Source: Hydractinia symbiolongicarpus
Lineage: Eukaryota; Cnidaria; Hydrozoa; Anthoathecata; Hydractiniidae
DNA length: 64,000 nt
Direction: 5' to 3'
NCBI RefSeq assembly: GCF_029227915.1
Contig: NC_079875.1
Coordinates: 15,865,001-15,929,000 of the forward strand
Each line of letters starts with the position of its first letter. The first letter of the stretch is position 1. The notes below the pieces were generated by a model, which was not told where the DNA came from, did not search any database, and saw nothing but the letters and a program-made list of their open reading frames with translations. The translations under genes and the position numbers were made by a program. Of this stretch, positions 13,950-26,200 are shown one piece after another.

Positions 13950-14061
13950 AATCTATATTATAATGCCCGTATACGTCTGTCCGCCCGTCTGTCTGTCATG
14001 CAAAATGGTAGCTTAGCTGCGACGGGCGAACCCGTGGATTTTTCCACGAGCTAACGACTAG
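13950..14061 (+). mobile_element. Mini-Helitron-like element, 3' end
   Basis: It contains the family hairpin (CCCGTGGATTTTTCCACGAG) followed about eight bases later by CTAG at 14058-14061. Upstream are GTCTGTC repeats and a GACGGGCG block shared with other copies. The 5' end is degraded. The base after CTAG is A, not the expected T. Confidence 0.6.
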
Positions 14062-14161
14062 ATGTTTGAATTTACTTTATTCTTTAGATGTTTTTAAGTC
14101 GGAAAATCAAAAATATTCTTTATCATCACTCATATTACTTGTATAAGCAACAAAAGCATCT

Positions 14162-14204
14162 CTTGTGTGGCACATTGTGTGGCACATTGTGTGGCACATT
14201 GCTT
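14162..14204. repeat. 13-bp tandem repeat, three copies
   Basis: Three near-perfect copies of TTGTGTGGCACAT. It lies about 250 bp before the first coding exon of RasGRF. Confidence 0.85.
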
Positions 14205-14459
14205 TATTTGTAGTATACCTATAAAGTTTTGTTTACATAAGATTGTGTGCGCTTTCCCTTTTCTCTACGAAAGGTCGTTTGCTGCCCTCATGTCACCCTC
14301 TCCCCCCACCACCATCCTTGGTAATGACGTCTCAACTGCCATCCTTTTTGCGTAAGGCCGCTTGTTTCTAGCAAAAAAATAGGCTAATTTAAATACGGCT
14401 TTCTGAAGTAGCAAAGATTATAAATAAAACTGTTGTATTTTTTTAGAATCTCCCTCAAC

Positions 14460-17239
14460 ATGGACAACATTGTTGACCAAGAGGGTTTTATCGATATAGC
14501 AAAACGTTCAAAACTATCACCAACTATCTGTGGATGGTTAGAGAAGCACTGCAAAGACTTAAAATGGATACAGAAATATTACATCTTGTACCAAAATCTT
14601 CTGCTGGAGTTTGAAACAAGTCAAAGTGAAAAGCCATCTAAAGTATTCCCGCTGGAGAACTGCATTTCACAAAGAATGGTCCTTAGCAACAAAGATGTCG
14701 AAAGCCAGGTCTTAACTTTATTTATAATTCTCTTTAAATATTTTTATATGTTATTGGTGCGACTGACCGACTGATTTAGTTCCTACGACGGGGCTTTTAG
14801 CCTTATTATTACAGTCCTTAAGCCACGGGGACACGAGGCAATATTTATAGGTGATAGTAAAAAATTCAATTTTGTTACAATCGTCCCAAAAATTAATCGT
14901 GTCGGCACACATCTATGCAACAGGTAACATTCTATCACAAAAAGTAAGGAATTCGGCATAATTACTGAATTCCGATTGGCTGAAAAGAAAAAAATGTTGA
15001 CTCAGAATTGTTGCAGAAAGCGGCACTACGAACAAATTTTTTATTAATAAAAATTTTTTGTTACCAGTAACAAGATACAAAATGAAATTGATCTGATTTT
15101 GTACCTTGTTACTGCCAACAAAAAATTAATGTTTTAAAAAACAAAAAAATGTTTTGAGCAACAAAAAGCTACGCTGGCTACACACAAGTCAACATTAATT
15201 AGGCGATAGTATTAACATAAATCTGTTACTAAAAATTCTCTCGTGTACCATGGCTTAATGCGCGACAGCTACTTAACTAAACTAGCGTCATTAATCATAT
15301 TCTTGTACATAACATTACATGGGCAAAGAGTCTATCTAACAATAACCATTTGACATAAAAGGTTTTTAGCAACAGAAAATGGTAATGTTAAGGTAAACTT
15401 ACATTACCATGTTTCCATGCTTTCTTTCTATGTACTGCATTTATCAAAAAAGCGTTAAAATGTTCTAATTTATCAAAAAATCGTTAAAATGTTCTAGGGG
15501 CGAAAATAGGTATAGCGCTTTTGTATTTTCAAAGGATCATTGCAAGAATATTTTTACTTTGAAATTAGCAAATTAACGCTCAGTTGAAAAATTTATAAAG
15601 AAATTTCTGAAACCAACATCTCTTTCTTGTAACCGTTGACTATGTTGGTATACAAGTTGTAGCACATCTACAGTTTCGGCGCCATTATTTAACGGTGTAA
15701 ATTATCATGGGTAAAGTCTTCGACAAGTTTTCATTGCCTAATAAGTAATACCTCTAGAGGGGGTGCTGAAGTACATATCCAATAACACCAAGTTTCCACT
15801 CCAAAACAAAATAGATCGGGATCACATAAAAGAAAAAATTACTTTCATTAGACTGAGTATCTGCCAATTATTCTTTTGTTGCCATATTTCCTGTCCAGTC
15901 AGAACAAAACAGAGAAATTTTTTTTATTATCTTTCAGAAAACACATTTGTCCGAGCCGATCCGTTCTATTGCATTCTAGAGTGAAAATTCACCGGAGAAT
16001 TATTAACATCTATTTTCCGGTTTTTAGAGAACATTTTATTTATCTGACCACAAAACGATTCACCAAATCTCAGGACCAAATCATATGTATCGAGCGAAGA
16101 ATGAAATTGATTGCAACAATTGGATTGAACTCATTAACGACAGCAGGTAGTCTTTACGAAGTCTGTGACTGGTAGCCTTGTGGTAGAGCGTTTGATTCTA
16201 GTGCGGGGAGTCTTGCGTTCAAACCCCGGCTGAGTCATGCCAGACACTATAAAAGTGTGAATCTATCCTTTCTGCTAAGCGCTCAGCATGAGAAAAGAAT
16301 TGATATCTTAGGCGATTGTCTAGTTGAGCGATTGCAGTGCTTGGACGACTTTCTTAACTCAAATGGGAGCTTCAAATACACTAGGACCCACTTCGCAGGA
16401 CCCTCGTTGATAGCAATACCAATAAGAACTGAGAAGAGGTTATCTTAGGCAAATAATTTCAGGAATTATAAATTCTAGTGAATAACTTTTGTTTCGCTTT
16501 TGTTGCCTAATTTTCTTTGGTGTTTCCGATTAGAAATTTTCGCAAACTGCCCCCTTTGCAAATCAATCAAATTCAATTCATTCGCGAACATGTACTTTCG
16601 CGAGTATCCCTTCTTCGTAACAAAAGAAAAGTCGAAACTTTTGAATGAAAGCAAAATGATTTTGCAGAAGCTTTGGATTAAATAAAGGTTCTAGCTTAGG
16701 TATAATTTTTTCCCGTAGATTCAATAAAATTTCGCAAATCAAGCAACAATACTTCGAAAGAGTATGTTTTGACGAATCAAGCAACATTTTTTTTTGTGGA
16801 AATTTAATTTCACGAATGAGATGTCAATTCACCAAGCTTGCGGAAACTTCTGACTGGAAGCATTTTGTTGAGATTTATACACCTATATTTTATCCAATTT
16901 CTTTTCCATCCACTTTCTTAGTTATTCACAACTAAAATCAAATAAAGAAGAGCTCGAATATCGCTATCTCCACTTGCTTCGCACAATCAACAGTGAACGT
17001 GCTTCAAAATGGCATCTTCAAGAGTTCACAGGAGAACAAAAAAGACAATTGGATTCACTACGAAGAGAGGTGGCACGATACTTCTTTGCTCTAATAGAAA
17101 TGTAAGAAATTTTTAGATTTACAGTGAGGTAACTTGTAAAACTATTCTCTAGATTCCAGTTATGATAGCAAAAAAAGTTGAGGAAGCTTTGAAAGAACAT
17201 GGACAAGCAGAAACGGATGAGATGAAAAAGATTAAAAAG
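14460..17239 (+). other. RASGRF: RasGRF exons 1-4: PH1 domain and coiled coil
   Basis: Exons 14460-14708, 16028-16146, 16922-17069 and 17153-17239. Residues 1-83 carry the first PH strands ([17 protein letters not shown], then [10 protein letters not shown]). Exon 2 closes the PH fold with its C-terminal helix ([12 protein letters not shown], including the PH tryptophan). Exon 3 is a charged helical segment ([10 protein letters not shown]) matching the family's coiled coil. Exon 4 ends in EMKKIKK just before the IQ motif. The frame across exon 1 to exon 2 is phase 0. Exon 2 is the weakest of the set by conservation. Confidence 0.88.
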
Positions 17240-20200
17240 GTTTGCTATCATTAAATAGAATTAGACAACAACTACGACATCGACAACAGCAAGAACAACA
17301 GCGACAACAACAGAAACAACAACGAAAACGACAAAGACAAAAACCATAAACGACATCCGACGTTAGAAAAGTCTTTTTACCTTTCACCCCCAATTTGGTG
17401 CCCTATACCAGCAACAACAACAACAACAACAACAACAACACAACAGGAGCAATAAAAGAGACAAAGACAGCGTCCACCTCCACGGCAGCGATAGGAAGAA
17501 ATTTTAACCACTAAATTAAAAAAAACTTCATCGTTCAGGTTCAAAGTTTTGTCCGTGGCGTCCTCTGTAGGCGAAGATGGCATGCTATCGTCCAAGATTA
17601 CATTCGTTCACCACACGCAGAAAGCATGAAGGCCCGAAACAGGATTGTTTTTCAACTAGTCCGTTCGGAAGAGGAATACATGGAATGCTTATCAATTCTA
17701 GTGTCTGGATTCTACAGACCTTGTAAAATGGCAGCTAGTTCAAAACATCAGTTGATTACACATGAAGAAGTAAACTCGATATTCCTCAATAGGTAAATTA
17801 TATTTTCCAAGCAGATAATTTGATTTTACAAAGTGGGTTCAGTCCAAATAAAAATCTACTTTGATTTAAATTACAAAATGTTAGTAATATAATTGTATTG
17901 CGCTGTAAAAGTAAGTATATTTTACTCTATCTCTCACACTGCTCTTGGTGCAATTTAAGAATTCTCTTGCTACCTCAGTTGCACCGAAATGCTTTAAATA
18001 GTTTTGGTAGCGGTGCAAATAATGATGTAAAAACTTGGCATAAATAATTTAGCTCCTAACCGTACATTTTGATTCATGCTTTAACTCACCATCATGACTG
18101 AGTTGGGGACCGATCATCGAATATGAAACTTCCATCCTGAAAACTTTCGCAGTTAACAAGTTTACTTTTTTTATCATTATTCCAAATATTTATACAACAT
18201 ATGGTCACTACTCAGTTATAGAAACACTGTTATTAATGTGGGTTCTGTATTCTGAATGTATACATTAGGTACAAACCAGCATTGCCTACTCAATTTCCGT
18301 CACATAGTATGGGTGGACCCGTAGCTGTGGTAAAGGCACTTGCTCAACATGCGCGCGCTGTGGACCGACCCACGGACCTTGCGATTACAAAGCGAACTCA
18401 ATACCCACTAGGCCGCACGCCGTCTAGTCAACAAGTTGATTTTTTATCATCAGATTCTGTATTTGTTTACTTTATCAATCTTTCACACAGACAAGTATTA
18501 GCAAACAGCTAGCAGTAGTGATAACAACCTAAATTTATTCTTTCTAAAACCACATTGAAATGGGTTCTCATTGACAACAGAAGATGTAGTGGAAATAATA
18601 GGAAATAATAATACATTTTTTTTTTTTTTATTGTAGCGAAACATTAATGTTTTTGCATCAGATCTTTCTGAAAGGTTTACAAACCAGATTGGAAAGCTGG
18701 CCAAAGATCATCCTTGGTAAGTATCTATCATCAAATTTTTACGATATATCTCGCTTTTCATGTTGTTGCAAAAATCCGTTAGGATAATGTCACATTCCTA
18801 TACTTGTTTCACGGAATTATTCTTTCAGTTAATGTTAATAGAAGAATGTAAGTAAGTAGGTGAGTAACGGGAAGTTTTAACGATCTTAGGGATTCCATCC
18901 TAAAGGTTGGCTCTTACTCCCCTTCGACTGTAACTATGTTAGATTAACTTGCTTGTCAGCTACACAAGCCGGTTAGCGGTTAGTATGTGGCACCAAATGG
19001 GTTGACACCGCAATGTGGCAAATTTTTAATTGTTATTGAAGGAGACTTGTTTGATATGCTGCTACCGATGTTGAGCATTTACCAAGAGTATGTTCGCAAC
19101 CATCACTACAGTTTGCAGGTAAGCGAGATAATTAGGGCGGGTCACGTGATCACGTGGAATTAAAAGTACAAACACAGGTGCATTTACGATAATTTTTGGT
19201 TCTATTTTGCACTACTGTTAAAATTTGGCTTTCAACACCCTTTTTACCCAGCGCATTTTGCCTTTTTTATTAGTTTGATAAGGGCAAAACTGTGTAGGCA
19301 GTTTCGTTATAACGGCTAAGGGGCCACAAAACCTTTAGAACGAGGTTGGTCTTTTAATAAAGTAAAAAGCAATACCCGATAAACAATTTTTTAGATCTGG
19401 AATCTGGATAATCACTCTCGTACCCTACAGTCGTACCCTACAGTCATTTCTAAACCATTTTTCTGTTAAAAACAAAAAGGGACCATTTCTCACTAGGCAA
19501 TCAGTCGTTTTTAAGCCATTTTCTGTGGAGAACCCGTTACCAGGACTTCTTGCTTCTCACGGGCGTTGCACTTATTAACAGATCTGATAATCAGCGCAGC
19601 GCCAATGAGAGACAGAAAACCTAAGATGTTTCTCTGTGACGCAGTCGAGGATGTAGCATTTATATTACCCCTAAAGTCGTCACTTTGTTGATACAGAACA
19701 TCAAGTTAAACAGAATTACAGAATTTTTAAAAATAATGACTTAAACGGCGTCGAAAAATGCTAACCTAAACGGCAGGAAAAATTTCAAAAAGGTTATTCT
19801 GTACAGACACTTCACTGCAATAACGTTTCATTGCAAGAAGTTGACATTAAGATTTATACTGTTTTAGACTCTCACGGAATGCAAGCAGGTAGGAGCTTTC
19901 CACAAACTGTTACAAACACTGGAAGAAAAACCTGGAAGTAATGGTAGAACGTTGGAGAATTTCTTAACATATCCCATGCATAGGGTAGGTCAAGTTGGAT
20001 TTGTTAAATCGCTACGGTTGCAAAACTAGAATCCAGAGTTTTGGTTACACTTTTGTTAAATGTCTCTACTATGATACTCGGTTTCTCTCTGTCTGTAAAC
20101 CAATTTAAATTCCGGGGCTTTGTAATTGAAAACGTCGTTATAATCGCATCTATAATCGTAGCAATAACCCCCGCCCAAGCATATTGCGTTACTTCGTGGA

Positions 20201-23200
20201 AACATGCGGCAAGGTTGTAGGGAATAGCAATTCAAAACAATATGAAAGAACTAGTCGGTAGACCGTGGAAAAAATTCACGGGGTTGCCCGTTCTTTATAT
20301 ATCGCATTTCGTGTTTCCGTAACAGGAAGCGTCTTTCGCGGACAGACAGACAGGCAGGCAGACAGACAGGATACGGCTATTATTAAAGAGATAGGTAATC
20401 CATCGTGCAATTTTCCACGGCTAATGACTAGTTTTTTGGAATAAGTGCGAAATTCAGAAAAAATAGTACAAAGTGGCTCACTCCCTATTTTATAATATTT
20501 CCAACCAGTCCTGATTTTATTACTTGTCGTTTTTTATTTTTCTTAGATTCCAACATACATTGCAACGCTGCAAAAATTATTGTCTTTGACACCTTTTGAT
20601 CACGTGGAAAGGAAATCATTGGAGCAGTCCCAAAGTGTTCTTGAAGAACTTTCGACAGTTAGTTATTTAACTCGTTGTAATTACAGAAGTTTTCGGAAAC
20701 TTTTAATTCCGGACAAAATGCTCGTTCGAAAATTCTCGTTGTCCAAAAATTTAATAGGACGCATTCTTATTGTCATCAAGACTTCTTAATTATTTTTATG
20801 AACATCAATTTGATGTGTAGTAAGTAACAGAACATTTTAGCGTTCTGTCAGTATAGCATAACTTGCTTTATGCTGTGTCACACAAGCCAATTAGCTAAAA
20901 TAAGCTGATAACAGTACATTTAAAGCGTGCCACAGTGGGGACTCGAACCAAGTACCTTATTTTTGCAAGTTGCAAGCGCTACCAGTACACCATGTCCGCC
21001 TAACAATATTTGTTTTATGTTTATCCTCATCATATACAAGTCTCTTATATGTCACATCGGAAGTATGCAAACGAAAAAAGGCTTCAGTAGGCAAGAACTC
21101 TAAAGAGAACACTCTTATTTAGGTCATGCATGATGAAGTTAGTGAAACAGAAAACATCCGAAAAAATCTGGCTATCGAACGTTTGTTTACAGATGGTTGC
21201 GAATTTTTGTTGGATTCGAACGAAGTCTTTATTCGGCAAGGTAAATAAAATATGCGAATTTCAATTTAGTTCCAAAATTTTTGCGCACCTCGTTAAAAGC
21301 GAACCTATTCGAACCGCAGTTTTGAATTAAATAAAATAAAGTTAAATAACGTAGTTGCAAAGTTTCATCAATATTTTTCTTTAACAAAACAATACCCGTC
21401 TTATGAGTCATGTTTTTGAGAAAACGAACCATTTATACATTTTCTCATAAATTTTTCAGGTGGCTAGGCTTGAACTGCCGAAATAGTAAAAAATATCTAT
21501 TTAAATTTACTGTGCAAGCTATTAGTTACACTTTTAAACAAAGCCACATAAGCGCATGCGCAGTTTTAGCAAGCCCACATAAGGAAAATTCCATGTAAAG
21601 CTAGCTAGCCATGCTGATAAAACATTGTTTTTACTTTCTATTTTACAGGAGTACTGCTTCAGTTGAGCGTTGGTGATGCACACAAATTAACAAGAAAAAA
21701 ATCAGCTGATAGAAGAGAGTGCATTCAACAGTGTTTTCTTTTCTCACGTTTTCTTCTGATCACCTCACGCATATCCGGTGGAAAGTTGCAGACCATACCG
21801 GTGTGTTGTAGATTTCATATACCTACAGTCTAACTCTAAGATTTGATTTTTTGAATTGATCGAACCATTTCTCTAAGAAAAGTTCCATCTAGAACTTGGA
21901 AGTTGTAATAACCACGCCTTCTTTTAAATGCCCCTTTTATCAACCGCCCATCCGCCCATCCTAAAACAAAACCCAAGACCTTTTCTAGCGAATATAGAGT
22001 TAGTTGCAAAAGTAACATGGAATGTTTTTTTCAGAATCTAAGACTGACTATTAGCTGTTTACTATAAAAAAGGACTTCAACTTTTAAGTTAAAATCAGCC
22101 AATTATTATAAAGTTGATTTCGGAATGACCAATTCCTAAAATAAACGTTTACCTGTAGAAAACACCCTAGATAGTTTTCAACTTTAAGAAGCTCCCCATG
22201 AGTTTAATGGAAGCATTCAGTAATTAAACAACCAATGTCTCACGCATTTTTTCCAACCCTTGGTCAGGTATTGAGTCGTCGTCAGCTTCGTTGTCGTCGA
22301 CGGTGTAGTTGTCGTCAATTTTGGTCATCAATTTTTTTATTTTCTCTTTTTTCGTTCAGAAAGGTAAAATAAATCTTGCAAACACAACTTTAATCGAAGA
22401 TATCGTCGATGAAGGTATGTTTTATAAATTCTTTTTCATTTAAAAAGCATTCTGGTGGTATCACAAAATAAGTAAACATAGTTCAAGTAAATCACATATA
22501 AGCCTCACAAGAACTAAATTAAAAAAATTGAAGAAACAAAAAACCTTCCTGAGTTGAATTATTTTTTAATGTTTTTTTTTGTTTTCATACATCTTTTTTA
22601 GATAACGTATCTGAGCCTCTGGTGATTTCCAACTACTTCAAGTCTTTCTTTTGTTTAAATTTTCAGATATTGATCTTGTCAGTGTACCATCATCTGACTG
22701 CAGTAACCTAGCATTCAAACTGGTCACAACTGAAGAGTGGTCAAATCATAAAATTATATTGATGGCTGTAACAAAAGACGAAAAAGCATCATGGACAAGC
22801 GACATTAGTCAGGTGGAGTATAAACCGTACAGAACTGGTAGCTGTTTTTTTTCAAACCTTGGTGAATACACAAAATAAATTTTTCACTATCTACACTTTT
22901 TATTTAATTTACTTTTTACTTCTCTGTTATACTTAAATGTTTGTTTTAAGTTGACTTGGCCATTTTTTATTTGGATTCACAATCGTTACTAAACGCTCAC
23001 ACAGGAAAGAGAAGCCAGAGACGTAAACACAAATGTCTATGGCAATTTCTTTCGCCTCAATCGACTTTTATGTAGTTTATGAAAACATTACTGAAAGATA
23101 AAAACTTATTTTAGTGTATTGAAAACTTGAAGAACCCCTGCGAAGAAGAGCCAGTATCATTTCAATCTCGTAGAAGTCTGCTAAGTATCAGGTATTTTCA

Positions 23201-26200
23201 AAATTTTCAATATTTTTTATCCATTTTTTCCGTCTTTTAAATTTATTGACTTTTTGTGAATAAAATAATTTTATGCATATTATTATCCAGGTCTGATTCA
23301 CGTCTGTTTAACGATGACAAAGACATTAAGTACAGCAAGGCTTTAGATTCGACTCGCTTACCCCGGGTAAAGTTTTATCGAATTGTTCTTCTCAGTGACC
23401 GCATAATTTAAATTAGCCAAAGAAAACTAATCGATTTGCTTTGCTATGTCTAACTGTTTGTCCTAAAAACATGGCAGTCTATTGTAGCAGTAGACTAAGT
23501 TTGCAAAACAGGGAGAGAAAGGAGGAAAAATCATAGAAACCAAAGGTACTCGGTGTATCAAAATGCTTGCTTGCAGAGCAAGTTTTACAAAAATGTTCTT
23601 ACTCTCCAAGCCATGGTTGCATTGATTTTAAGTATATTTCATTAGCGTATTTACCGTGTAAATTCTACTGTAGGCTCTATACAAGCAGTAAAATTCGATA
23701 AAAATAACAAACACGGCATTCTGTACCATTTCTTCTTCTAGATTCGACACGCGACAGTACAAAGGCTACTGGAACGTTTACTAGATGTACGTTTCATGAC
23801 GATTGAGTTCTTCAACACGTTTTTAACGACACATACAATTTTCACAACATCACAGATTGTGTTGGAAACTATCATTGAATTTTATAATGCAAGAAAGACA
23901 ATCTCCGAGCCTCAAATCAATGAAAAATGCGACTGCAAGAAACATCAAGACAAATGGGGAAGCTCTCCGGATATTAACTACGCCCGTAAAGGTGAGTACC
24001 CTGGTTTTCTGACTCTGATACTTTTACTGGAGGGGTCTGTGACTTCGCGTAACTTTTATTGTCAAATTAAAGTTAATAATAAAATGTTACTTCGTGGGGG
24101 TAACGCAGTTTTAGATCGAGAGTAAGTACTTTTGAAAATTTGAAAACGGTTGAAATCCATGTTGAACTAATATATGGTGTGTCTTATATGCTAGCTTGTT
24201 ATATGGTGTGTCTTATATCCTAGTCTATTATATGATGTGTATTGGTTGTCTTCTGTTGAACACATGTTTATTTATTGTATGCTGGTTACTGTCATTGATT
24301 ATTTATTTGTTAGTTAAATGCTTATATAGTATTTTCTTGCATGCAGTACCTTAAGACTGTTATGCCTGATCATGCACTTCTTTGCGTGTATATTGATGAA
24401 CTAGTCGTTAGCCTGTGCAAAATCCATGGGAACTGATTTATTCTGCGGGAAATCGTAGACAAATTATCAAATATATATCGCCTTTGCTATTTTGCACCTA
24501 AATAAATCGTGTTTTCTTTAGCAGGAAATGGGATCTGAATACAGAAAATGCATGACTATTTATATAAGGACTGCTCATTAGCGCGCGGAAGAATCCATGG
24601 GTCTGCCAGTCCTCAGGTTTTAAAATTCGTAGGATCGCTACTTTGTGCTTAATAAAATGTTCTTCTCGATATGGAAACGTCTTCGCGATAAATACTCAAT
24701 ATGATTAATTCTGAGGTCATAAGTAGCGCAAAAAAGCCAGATAAAAGCCAAGTTTTAGCGTGATAAACAGAACACAAGTATTATTAATATAGAGATTAGT
24801 GTTAGCACGTGAAAGATCGAGGTGAATCGTCCAGAAATATTTCGTGCATTTTTTATAGGAAATCGGCCCGTGTGACAAATAAAATACAGTTTTTGACAAG
24901 TTTAAATATGCATTTTATTGTATAGCTATTTTTTTATCCCTTCATGAACGCTATTTTTTCCCATTTAGATAAGCCTTGCACCAATTTAGGCGTTCCTGGT
25001 TACACCTCCAACAAAAATGCAAGTCCTATTTACTCTAATTCAAACTTGCAGCTGCCCGAATTCATCCCGAATAGACGTCATTCATCTCCACCAGATCTTG
25101 CTGTAGGTGTTTCAGTGTTCAATCTGATGGAGCAACATAATTCACATTCAAGCATTTCTAGTGAGACAGAGGCTAAATCACACATTAGGCTCTGCGGAGG
25201 CACGTCTCCAACTGTAAATAGCTTTTTTTATTTTCCTGATAATAAGAATGATGTAATCGATGAAAGGCTAAGGCTCACTACAGATCCAAAGAAATCGCCC
25301 ACCCATCCATTTTTCTTGAAGTCACCGCCAAAAAGTCGAAAAGAGATGAAAGAAAACAGGGAGAAAGTAAAACCCAGAGTAGGGAGAAAATTGTCGGAGG
25401 AATTTATTAGTAAGAAAACGTTGAAACATCTGCACAGGGCATCATTACCAAATACGCAAATTTTTAAATTCGATCTAGATCGAAGAATTACTTCCCCTAA
25501 AGCGCGTCGAAAGGAAGCTAACAACGGTAAAAGCAGAGATTATGAACTAACAGCAAAACATAAACTTTTAAATGAGAATCACGACATCTTTTTCTATGGT
25601 CGAGATGAATTTCCAAAAAGCCCCAAAAGTCCTCTAAAAACTCCACCCACTCCTGGTGTGGTCATCACGTCATCTAGAGCATCGCAAAGAAGAAGTAGTA
25701 TGACACATGCTGCTGTTGCATTCGCCGCAGCGACCGCTGGGGCCACTTCGTCCACAGCTGTGTCACCAAACGCACTTAATCGTTCAAAATTTAATTTCAA
25801 ATTCAGCAGTGATGACGACGGTGGGAATATTGTCACTAAAAGAGCTTTGAAAATTTTAAAGCATTGGATTTCCAAGCAACCTGAGGTTTGTCATGATTAT
25901 GAATTTGTATGCTTAACAGGATCAATGTCTATTCTATTCAACGAAATACCCTAAAACAGTAGTAGTAACAATCTCTTGGACCTGGACATTAAAGTCGAAT
26001 GGCGTTTGTTCTAAAGTTTATGCCCTAATGGAGGGTACTTTCAGAGTATGGGTCAACACAAATTATACGATGCATTTTTTCCTTCTTTGTAGACGTTCAA
26101 ATTGGATCAAACTCTAAAAGAGGATGTTGAGAAATTTCTTAACCAAATTCTACAGGCAGATGATACAACACCTCTGGACAGTAAGCTAGCTAACACTATT

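Larger units (their letters stand above)
10194..14459. other. Intergenic region, glutamine synthetase to RasGRF
   Basis: No coding exon is recognised. The first 500 bp should include the glutamine synthetase 3' UTR. A minus-strand copy of the mini-Helitron 3' end begins at 11119 (CTAG followed by a diverged hairpin). Tandem repeats lie at 11994-12089, 13460-13640 and 14162-14204, with an 18-base C run at 13112-13129. A polypyrimidine-AG acceptor just before 14447 indicates that RasGRF has at least one 5' UTR exon somewhere in this stretch. Confidence 0.6.
17539..20657 (+). other. RASGRF: RasGRF exons 5-9: IQ motif and DH (RhoGEF) domain
   Basis: Exons 17539-17792, 18637-18716, 19042-19118, 19868-19984 and 20547-20657. 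Exon 5 opens with an IQ motif ([13 protein letters not shown], residues 202-214; V replaces the canonical I), then [10 protein letters not shown] and the start of the DH domain ([13 protein letters not shown]). Later exons carry [55 protein letters not shown] and [10 protein letters not shown], the conserved DH helices. The IQ site implies Ca2+/calmodulin control, as in vertebrates (family knowledge). Confidence 0.94.

Noticed and set aside
17377-17595. Minus-strand frame with a poly-valine run
   Set aside because: It is the opposite strand of the CAA microsatellite and of RasGRF exon 5.
22608-22627. Extra 20-nt RasGRF micro-exon after an acceptor near 22601
   Set aside because: Including it shifts the frame of exon 13, which is clearly PH2 sequence.
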